Virus record (IMG/VR): IMGVR_UViG_3300031857_000313
Coordinates: 1-49,075 of that record
Strand: one strand, 5' to 3'
DNA length: 49,075 nucleotides
Source: a virus
The stretch's first letter is position 1. Each line of letters begins with the position of its first letter. This document shows, one piece after another, positions 38,718-46,513 of this stretch. A model generated the notes under the pieces. The model made no database searches and had not been told where the DNA came from. It was given only the letters and a program-made list of their open reading frames with translations. Made by a program: the position numbers and the translations under genes.

Positions 38718-41700
38718 ATGGCTGACGAAAACAAACCAGCGTTCTACCCACGAGTTGGGAACATTAGGAATAAGAACTTCAAGTCGGCTCAGCCAATGCC
38801 GTTCATTGATGACGAACGTGCGATGGAGCTTCCGCAGTACAGCGAGTTCATCCCTAAGCTTGGAACGGTTGACCTTAGCGTCCCTACTAAAGAGAACCGA
38901 GAGCTGAACAGACGCATTACCCAACGTGACGCTGACCTCATGCGCCAAGTGCAGGCTGACAGGTCTTTCCCTGAGAAGCTGGCTGGTGGCTTACAGGCTG
39001 GTAGGTTGATGGGTTCAGCCCTCGCTCAATCTGTTGCTTCAATCCCTACAGCGATCACCAAGGGCGGTAAAGCCGCTGAGGAGTACATCGCCGAGAACAT
39101 GTACAAGCCTACACAGCCCTTGGCGTATGAGTACGCTGGTGACATTGGCGACTTCCTTGAGAAGCTCGAGACACAGTACAAGATCCCACCAGTGCTACCC
39201 GAGGCGATGGCTTTGCAGTACTTGACAGGCCCCGCCACAGCCCAAGCCATGAGAACAGCAGGCAAGGGAGCAGAGCAGGCTGGCAGAGCGATTGAGCGCC
39301 GTATGGAGCCCGTTGTCAGGGGAGCCTTAGAGCAAGGCGGTCTACCTCGAGAGATGGTCATGGCGATGGGCGCTAACACGCAGTCCAACGTGATCAAGCC
39401 CAAGGGTGGTAACTGGCTCCGTGGTGATGTTGAAAAAGCTCTTGATCCTTTGCTTGCACAAGGCATGATCAATAACCGCAACATTCCTTATGGCCCAGAA
39501 TTTGATCTTGCTATCCGCCAACGTATTGAAGATTTAAAACAAGCCGCAAGCCAGCCAGACTACAAGGGTGGCGCAGGAAGGGTTGCCGAGCATCTTGAAA
39601 GAGAGATGGAAAACCCAAGAACAAATGAAGTTGCTTTGAACAAATGGATTCAAAGTAACTTGACCAACTATGTCAAGAAGGAAATGGGCACGCCTGAAGA
39701 CCCAGTGCGTAAGCTGGCAGAGCAAGGCATCAGCCATTTGCCTAGAGACTTGCAAAACATTGAGATGACTTGGACGCCTGAAGAGTTGGCTAAAACACGC
39801 AAGCGTTTTGGATTTCCAGAAGAAGAAACCGCAACAAATCCAACTGCCAAGATGTGGGAGCAGATGGCTGACGAAATGATTGCTCCAAGCAGAGCTACAG
39901 AATTTGGGGAAAAAGCAAGACAGCAAAACCCTTGGCTTGAAAAATTAAACCCCTATGACACGGTCTACGAAACAATGCGTGGGATGCCTCAAGCTCTAAA
40001 ATTTGACCATATTGTTGACGTGCTTAGGCAAGACGTAGCCTCTGGTCGCATCCGCCCTGAGCAACTGAACAAGGTCAGCATGGAGCAGGCTGTACGCCGC
40101 ACCTTTGAGTATGACCAAGAGCTTGCACGTAAGATGAACGAGGCTCGTGCTACATCTCGTGCCGAGTTACCTGTTTATAAAGATTATCCAGAAGGCTTTA
40201 AGTGGGTGGAGCTGAACCGCCCCGGCGACTTTGCCGCAGAGTCAGACGCCATGGGACACTCAGTTCGTGGGTATGAGCCACCAAAAGGGCATCCTGATTG
40301 GGTAGAGGGTTCTAGTGATAGCGGTAGTTCATCATATGGTTTAGGTGGATGGGAAGCCATAAAAAGTGGCGATGCAAAAGTTTACTCATTAGTTGATGCC
40401 AAAGGCGAGCCTCATGTTACCGTTGAGGTTGGCAAAGCAAGACCAACTCAAGCCGACATTGAAAAGCAACCTCAAGAAGTGCAAGACGAATTTACAAGGC
40501 GTTTTGACAATTGGGTATATGGCATTGATTACAGACCAAGCCCAGAAGAAATAAAGCGCGAAACTGAACTTTTGTTTAAGGACATGAAAATTCCTACAAA
40601 TGAACAAATTGTTCAAATCAAAGGCAAGGGCAACGCCAAGCCCAAAGACGACTACCTGCCATTTGTTCAGGATTTCGTTAAAGGCGCAAATTGGTCTGAT
40701 GTTGGAGACCTAAAAAACACAGGCTTATACAGAGCCGACCCTGACGAGCTTGGTATGTTTATTCCTACTGATCCAAGACTGCAACACATGCCGGGACGCA
40801 GGTCAGAAGATTTTCATAGAGCTAAAGAAGCTGGCTTGTTTGGTGAAAACAAATATCTAACACGCAATGAATGGGAAGACATCCTGCGCAAACAAATTGA
40901 GTCTGAGTCTGGCCCTCTCCCGCCTTTGCCAGACGAAGGCATGAAGCGTGGAGGCAAGGTCTCCATCTCCAACAACCCTGACACTATGATGCTCGAGGTG
41001 AACAACCAAAAGATGAAGAACGGTGAGCCAGCTTATGCAGGTGGCAAGCTCATAATCGGCAAGGGTTTGAAAGCGGCTAAGCCCCCAAAGGTTGAAATCC
41101 CACGCATTGCCATGCAGTTTGGCAACGACCTTGAGCTGAACATGAACGAGGTTGAGAACTTGGCAAGGCGCTATCCTTCGGTGGATCGCATCAACATGAA
41201 CTACAAGGACGTCACAAAGCGCGTCCCAGAGCTCACAGAAGCCGCTCAGAAGCTTCAAGCAGGTGAGCTTGACCGTGAGACCTACGCCAAGCTTGTGCAG
41301 GCTCTGAAGCCCGTTAAGCCCTACGACTTTGTACCCAAGCCTGCCACAGCAGAAGAAGCTAGGGGAGCACTGAAGGAAGATGCACGAGATACATACGGCA
41401 TTCCATCCCAAACGCTTAAGGCTGGGCACCCAGTGGGTTTACGCTTGGACATCCCTGCCTACACAAACAAAGGTGTGTGGGTGCCCACTGTCCACGAGCA
41501 GGACTCTGGCTTTGGTGCAGGCAAGAAGATTGGTCACGAGAGCGTAGCCTCCGTGCTCAACCCTGAGTTCGGCATGTCTGAGAAAGCGGCTCTGAGCATT
41601 GCAAGCGGCAAGCCCAAGGGAACCATAGCAACGATCAAGGGTGATTGGAACCCAACGAGCGAGGCGGACATTATTGCCAAGGCTAAGGAGTATCTGAAGC

Positions 41701-43676
41701 ACCCAGAGTGGCGTCAGGTTGGCATGGATCCAGAGCGTCACAGCTACTTCTATGATCGCGAGACCATGGCGCCTGTGATCAATGCTGAGGAGGTCATTCA
41801 GATCGGCCCCCTCGTGCTGGCAAAGAACCCCAAGTTTGGCAAGCCTGAAGACTTCAAGTACGCCAAGGGCGGCTTGGCTCACATGAAAGAGGGCGGTTCA
41901 GAAGACGACGCTAAGCCCTACTTCGGCGGTGCTGGCACAAAGAAGTACGCCCCTGCTAAAAAGCGAGCTGAGGACGCAGACGTCAACCTGCTCAAAGATC
42001 CGCGCACCTACGCCACTGTCGCTGGCTTCATGGGCGAACGTCCAGATGAGATGGGCTTTAGCGTCTTGCACCCTGACTACCAAGGCGTTAGAGAAGCGGC
42101 TGATCCTGCGTTCTATGCTGGTACAGCGTTAGGCGTTGCCCCAATGATGAAGGTGTTAAAAGCGCCAGCCATGGCGTTAGGCAGAGCTGGTGAGAAGCTT
42201 GCTGAGAATGTTGTTCCGCAGATCATGGAGCGTGGTGGCGTTGGAGCTGACATTCTTGGTGGGCTGGCGCAGGGTACACGCTCAAACATCCACTTGCCAC
42301 ACACTGAAAAGAGCCCCGATCCCACAGTGGGAACACGCTATAAGCGCACAGACATTGGCGGCTTAGTTCCACGCAAAGATCTGGACATTGAGAAGCTTGA
42401 CAAGTCCAGCGTGAAGGTTTTCCCTTGGGATGCATCTGACCGCAACAAGCTTGTGACTGAAGTCAGTGACATACCGTTGACCAATCCTGTGTTGCTAGAA
42501 GGTGGCGACAACTACATGCGTGACATCAAGCACGTCAAGAAGCGTATTGCTGGCGCTTCTAACGAAGGTATTGCAAACCGCATTCAGGATCGTATTGACC
42601 AAGCCTCCGTAGAGAACCAGATTCTTGGTGGCACTGGAAAGGTTTTTGGCTTCCCCATCCGTATGGCTGACAAGGCTGAACATGCGTCAACATTCCCAAC
42701 TGACATTGCGATGGACTTGCTTAAACAGGGTAACCTCAGCAGAAAAGAGCTAGATGACCTGACCAATGAGTTGCGTGGCATGTCTTTTGAAGCTAAAGGC
42801 AAAGGTTACTTCCAGAACGTCGCGCCAATTGATTCGCCTGAGTTCTTGGTTCAGCTTCGCGAAGGCATCAAGGGCAACAAGGAAAAAGGCATTACGTCTG
42901 TTACGGACATGAATTTGCGTCGGGCACTGATGGATCGCCTGAGCCAAAAGAAGTTTCAAAAGCGCCTTGAGTACAACTATCCAGACCTAATCGGATCTGT
43001 CATTGCAGACGAGCTTAAAGGCGTCCCAAAGGGATGGGTTGGCAACGTATCTGCTGAGCTTGATCCGTTTAGCAAGATCCGACCATCCAAGTCTTCAACC
43101 TACTCGCATGACTTTGGCGGCAAGTATTACGCATCTATGCCAAACATGCCTGTAGAGTTTTTGATGCCAAACACATTTGAAGGCATCTATCGTGAGATGA
43201 AGGCGTTGTACCCAAGCGCAAAGCCAGAAGCGTTGCGCAACATGGCTATTGGAGCTATGGAGAAGCGCAAGGAAAATATCTCTGAGATGATCGGCCCTCG
43301 CTCCATCGATGCCGTCAAGCTCTACCAAGAAGGCTTGAAGCAGGGCGAGTTTGATCCTAACGACATCAAGCAGATCTATGATTACATGCGTAGGAAGAAG
43401 TTTCAGCTTAAGCTTAAAGACGGCGGAACCGTTAAAAAGCCAGCAGGAGCTGTCAAGCAACCAGCCGCCTACATTGATGGCAGTGAGTTCGTAGAAGCCG
43501 CTCAGAAGTACGGCATCAAGGACAGCATGAACAACCTCAACAAGATCGTAGACCTTGTCAACAAGGGCTTGTCAGTAGATGACGCGGCGCGTCAAGTTGC
43601 TGACAGTGGTATGCACAAAGCCGCTGGTGGTGCTATCACTGGTGACGATCTGATCTTAGAGGAGAGACCGCTATGA
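38718..43676 (+). CDS. Giant polyvalent protein with PcfJ-like and other phage LPD modules
   Basis: 1652 residues. The N-terminal ~470 residues are mixed helical. Residues ~470-665 resemble a PcfJ-like module: SDAMGHSVRGYEPP, KVYSLVDAKGEPHVTVEVGK and IVQIKGKGNAKP. A short repeat element MKRGGKVSISNNPDTMMLEV is at 742-761. Residues ~906-1046 carry a module known from large phage polyvalent proteins: GLRLDIPAYTNKGVWVP and WRQVGMDPERHSYFYDRETM, then EEVIQIGPLVLAKNP. KGG motifs follow (YAKGGLAHMKEGG). A helical domain (~1207-1570) and KDGGTVKKPAG near the end complete it. Such multi-domain proteins are thought to be cargo delivered with the DNA. Function here is unknown. ATGA overlap with the next gene. 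Confidence 0.7.
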   Translation: MADENKPAFYPRVGNIRNKNFKSAQPMPFIDDERAMELPQYSEFIPKLGTVDLSVPTKENRELNRRITQRDADLMRQVQADRSFPEKLAGGLQAGRLMGSALAQSVASIPTAITKGGKAAEEYIAENMYKPTQPLAYEYAGDIGDFLEKLETQYKIPPVLPEAMALQYLTGPATAQAMRTAGKGAEQAGRAIERRMEPVVRGALEQGGLPREMVMAMGANTQSNVIKPKGGNWLRGDVEKALDPLLAQGMINNRNIPYGPEFDLAIRQRIEDLKQAASQPDYKGGAGRVAEHLEREMENPRTNEVALNKWIQSNLTNYVKKEMGTPEDPVRKLAEQGISHLPRDLQNIEMTWTPEELAKTRKRFGFPEEETATNPTAKMWEQMADEMIAPSRATEFGEKARQQNPWLEKLNPYDTVYETMRGMPQALKFDHIVDVLRQDVASGRIRPEQLNKVSMEQAVRRTFEYDQELARKMNEARATSRAELPVYKDYPEGFKWVELNRPGDFAAESDAMGHSVRGYEPPKGHPDWVEGSSDSGSSSYGLGGWEAIKSGDAKVYSLVDAKGEPHVTVEVGKARPTQADIEKQPQEVQDEFTRRFDNWVYGIDYRPSPEEIKRETELLFKDMKIPTNEQIVQIKGKGNAKPKDDYLPFVQDFVKGANWSDVGDLKNTGLYRADPDELGMFIPTDPRLQHMPGRRSEDFHRAKEAGLFGENKYLTRNEWEDILRKQIESESGPLPPLPDEGMKRGGKVSISNNPDTMMLEVNNQKMKNGEPAYAGGKLIIGKGLKAAKPPKVEIPRIAMQFGNDLELNMNEVENLARRYPSVDRINMNYKDVTKRVPELTEAAQKLQAGELDRETYAKLVQALKPVKPYDFVPKPATAEEARGALKEDARDTYGIPSQTLKAGHPVGLRLDIPAYTNKGVWVPTVHEQDSGFGAGKKIGHESVASVLNPEFGMSEKAALSIASGKPKGTIATIKGDWNPTSEADIIAKAKEYLKHPEWRQVGMDPERHSYFYDRETMAPVINAEEVIQIGPLVLAKNPKFGKPEDFKYAKGGLAHMKEGGSEDDAKPYFGGAGTKKYAPAKKRAEDADVNLLKDPRTYATVAGFMGERPDEMGFSVLHPDYQGVREAADPAFYAGTALGVAPMMKVLKAPAMALGRAGEKLAENVVPQIMERGGVGADILGGLAQGTRSNIHLPHTEKSPDPTVGTRYKRTDIGGLVPRKDLDIEKLDKSSVKVFPWDASDRNKLVTEVSDIPLTNPVLLEGGDNYMRDIKHVKKRIAGASNEGIANRIQDRIDQASVENQILGGTGKVFGFPIRMADKAEHASTFPTDIAMDLLKQGNLSRKELDDLTNELRGMSFEAKGKGYFQNVAPIDSPEFLVQLREGIKGNKEKGITSVTDMNLRRALMDRLSQKKFQKRLEYNYPDLIGSVIADELKGVPKGWVGNVSAELDPFSKIRPSKSSTYSHDFGGKYYASMPNMPVEFLMPNTFEGIYREMKALYPSAKPEALRNMAIGAMEKRKENISEMIGPRSIDAVKLYQEGLKQGEFDPNDIKQIYDYMRRKKFQLKLKDGGTVKKPAGAVKQPAAYIDGSEFVEAAQKYGIKDSMNNLNKIVDLVNKGLSVDDAARQVADSGMHKAAGGAITGDDLILEERPL

Positions 43677-46510
43677 GTTTACTTCGTGGACTAGCTGACA
43701 TCGGCGTACAAGCCACAAAGAAAAAACCCTTCTACTCCGCTGTGGATGAGACGCTTGCTAACCTCAAGCGCAACAAGGGTACAGGCGCTGAGTTTCTAAC
43801 CGAAGTCATGAAGACCAAGGGCGTTAAGCCTGCGGAGATTGCTGATCGTAAGCTTGAGCAGGCGTTCAAGGACAAAGGCAAGATGACCAAGCAAGAGGCT
43901 CAGCAAGTCTTAGCTGATAACCCTCCACCTCAAGTTAGTGAGCGCCATCTTACAGAGATCAGTGACACCGAGCGCGATGACTTGTTACGAGACAGGATCG
44001 AGACTTCTGGATATGACTCATGGGATGAGGTTCCTAGTCGTGTAATACGGAAATGGAACGAAGAGATTGATGAAGATCTTGAGAAGTACAGTGAATACAA
44101 AACCGCTGGTGGTGAGAACTACCGCGAGATGTTATTGAAGTTACCTAAACTAGACACATCAAAAGGCGACAACAACTATTGGTCAACTCATTTTTTGCAA
44201 GACCCTAATGTTTTAGCGCACATGCGTGTGCAAGACAGGCTTATTCCCCAGCCCCCACAAAAGGGCTTCTATGTTGTCAACAATACGTCTGGCAGGAAAT
44301 CACAGATGTTTAATACGCCTGAAGAGTTGCAGGCTTATGTTGAGACTTTGCCTGAGAACATACGCAACAACGTAACGATGGCACAGGGTGAGCAAAAGAC
44401 TCCGCCTAAAAAGATCTTGCAGGTTGAAGAGATCCAATCTGACTGGCATCAAACTGGTCGCAAGAAGGGATACAAGCCCGATGACTACATAGAGCAAAGC
44501 AATGCGCTTGAAAAAGAATTTAAAGATTTAGTTAACAAGCGCGGTCAACTTCGTGATGAAGCTGAGCGCATAGGTTATCGAGGCGAAGGACACAGAGCCT
44601 TAGTTGATGAGGCAAACATCATCACCCCCAAGCTCATGCAGTTGCAAGAGCAAAGGGACGAGTTGCAGAACATCATCAATTACGGTGTACCTGACGCTCC
44701 ATTTAAAAAGAACTGGCACGAGCTGGCTATGAAACGCCTACTTAACTACGCCGCTGAGAATGGATACGACAGTATTGCAATCTCGCCGGGTGCCGAGCAA
44801 TTCAGGCGCTACGGCAGTGAACGCATCGATTGGAAGAAGAGCGACGACGGTTGGACTGTAGGAGCCAAAGAGCAATACGGTGGCGGATACGGCAATGAAG
44901 ACATTGAAAATCTAGCTCGTGATCGCGGTATATTGCTTGAGAGGGGTGGCGATCCAGTCAAGACAAAAGAAGACCTGCACCGAATCATGAGCATAGTCAT
45001 GCGTCGTGATAACACTAAAGAGCAAATAGATAAGCTCACGAACCGCGTATGGGATCGTATGCAGACGGAACCAGAAGGTACATCCTTACCCCGAAAGGAA
45101 GGTATGGAAGGCTTTTACGACAAGATGCTGACCGACTACCTAAACACTTTTGGCGATAAATACGGCGCCAAGGTTGAGATGAACAGTATTCCTGTATCCA
45201 CCAGAGACCCTAAGAGCACATCTTGGGGCGGTGGTATGCGTGGTGATCACCCATTCATTACCGTCCAAGACCTCAATGAACCATTTGATGGCATGGTAGA
45301 TCTGATGAGGCGTGATCCAGAAACTGGCGAAGAAACTTTAGTTGGCAGAATGGCAAGGGCGGACTCTGAGCGTCTCATGGCTGAAGAGCTTCAGAAGCTG
45401 GACACGTTTAACCAGATCAAGCTCCACAACTTCCCCATCACACCAGAGATGCGTGAATCCATCAAGCAGAAGGGTCTACCCCTGTACCAACAGGTTGGCA
45501 TCCCAACGGCTGGCGCTGGCGCGGCATCTCAAATGCTTGAGCCTCAAGAAGAGCCTGAATACAGCAAGGGCGGATCAATTGCCAAGATGGCGGCTCTTGC
45601 TAAGATGAAGAAGATGAAGGAAGAGATGGCGCCTAGAGCTGAGGCTGTTAAAGCTTTGATCGCTAGGGATCAGAACAGATACCTTGCCGACGTTGTCCCT
45701 AACTCACTGACAAACGCTGAGATCAAGGCAGAGATTGAGCGTATGGCGGCTAAAGCCCCAATGATCATGAAGCCTAGCGCATTGACTGAGCTAAAGAAGA
45801 TTGTCCAGCAAGAGAAGGGTGGCTACGGCGCAAGGCGTGTAGAACGTGCGTCTGACGAAGTGCCAAACCTTGAGAACCTGTACAACCTAGATGCGCTCAA
45901 AGAACGGTTTCTAGGCGACAACGCCAAAGCGTTGATGACCATGAGTCCAGCGGACTTTGAGAAGTTTGCGTCTGAGTTGCAAGGTAAGACAAGCGTAGGC
46001 CCAAAGGCGGCGGAGTCAGCCAAGCAGGGCGAAATTACTAAGTACACCGTACCAACAAATGAGTATGTCAAACACCTTGAGCGAATTGCTATGTTTGATA
46101 GCGTTCCTTACCTTAACTTGGCAAAAGAAGAAGTTGGTCTGCCATTACTCCCCTACATTTCAGGTCATGAAGGTCGCCACCGCAGTAGAGCGTTGGCTGG
46201 CAGGGGTGAGAAGAGTAACTTGGTTGGTATAACCCCAACAATGGATCTGCGTGAGGGATTGCCACGGCGCTCTCAAGAAGAATTTATTGAGGCGATGAAA
46301 AAAGAATTAGAGTTGTCTGGTGGTTTGGTGTTGCCACAATCCGAGCCTATGCTTGGTGGTCGCCCACCAATTATTCTGCCTGATGTCTACGCTAAAGGTG
46401 GCGCAGTTAAACCAAAAGTTAAAGACGCAAAAAGCGGCAAGGTTACAATGACCAAGAACCGCGATACTATGTTCATGGAACTGAGCAACAAGAAGCTCAA
46501 AAGGAAATAA
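43673..46510 (+). CDS. Second giant polyvalent protein (LPD-type)
   Basis: 945 residues. Residues ~30-390 follow a widely shared phage polyvalent module: GTGAEFLTEVMKTKGVKPAE, STHFLQDPNVLAHMRVQDR, VEEIQSDWHQTGRKKGY, VPDAPFKKNWHELAMKR, AENGYDSIAISPGAEQ. At ~584-606 comes FPITPEMRESIKQKGLPLYQ, the usual end of such modules. Then KGGSIAKMAAL and a second unit. Near 827-845 YISGHEGRHRSRALAGRG recalls ParB/sulfiredoxin-like domains. It ends YAKGGAVKPK, then GKVTMTKNRDTMFMELSNKK, which mirrors a segment of the upstream giant protein. Probably virion cargo; enzymatic role unproven. Confidence 0.7.
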   Translation: MSLLRGLADIGVQATKKKPFYSAVDETLANLKRNKGTGAEFLTEVMKTKGVKPAEIADRKLEQAFKDKGKMTKQEAQQVLADNPPPQVSERHLTEISDTERDDLLRDRIETSGYDSWDEVPSRVIRKWNEEIDEDLEKYSEYKTAGGENYREMLLKLPKLDTSKGDNNYWSTHFLQDPNVLAHMRVQDRLIPQPPQKGFYVVNNTSGRKSQMFNTPEELQAYVETLPENIRNNVTMAQGEQKTPPKKILQVEEIQSDWHQTGRKKGYKPDDYIEQSNALEKEFKDLVNKRGQLRDEAERIGYRGEGHRALVDEANIITPKLMQLQEQRDELQNIINYGVPDAPFKKNWHELAMKRLLNYAAENGYDSIAISPGAEQFRRYGSERIDWKKSDDGWTVGAKEQYGGGYGNEDIENLARDRGILLERGGDPVKTKEDLHRIMSIVMRRDNTKEQIDKLTNRVWDRMQTEPEGTSLPRKEGMEGFYDKMLTDYLNTFGDKYGAKVEMNSIPVSTRDPKSTSWGGGMRGDHPFITVQDLNEPFDGMVDLMRRDPETGEETLVGRMARADSERLMAEELQKLDTFNQIKLHNFPITPEMRESIKQKGLPLYQQVGIPTAGAGAASQMLEPQEEPEYSKGGSIAKMAALAKMKKMKEEMAPRAEAVKALIARDQNRYLADVVPNSLTNAEIKAEIERMAAKAPMIMKPSALTELKKIVQQEKGGYGARRVERASDEVPNLENLYNLDALKERFLGDNAKALMTMSPADFEKFASELQGKTSVGPKAAESAKQGEITKYTVPTNEYVKHLERIAMFDSVPYLNLAKEEVGLPLLPYISGHEGRHRSRALAGRGEKSNLVGITPTMDLREGLPRRSQEEFIEAMKKELELSGGLVLPQSEPMLGGRPPIILPDVYAKGGAVKPKVKDAKSGKVTMTKNRDTMFMELSNKKLKRK

Positions 46511-46513
46511 GCT

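Noticed and set aside
40857-41429. 190-codon minus-strand frame within the first giant gene
   Set aside because: Antisense shadow of a confidently coding region; translation has no recognisable domain and odd composition.
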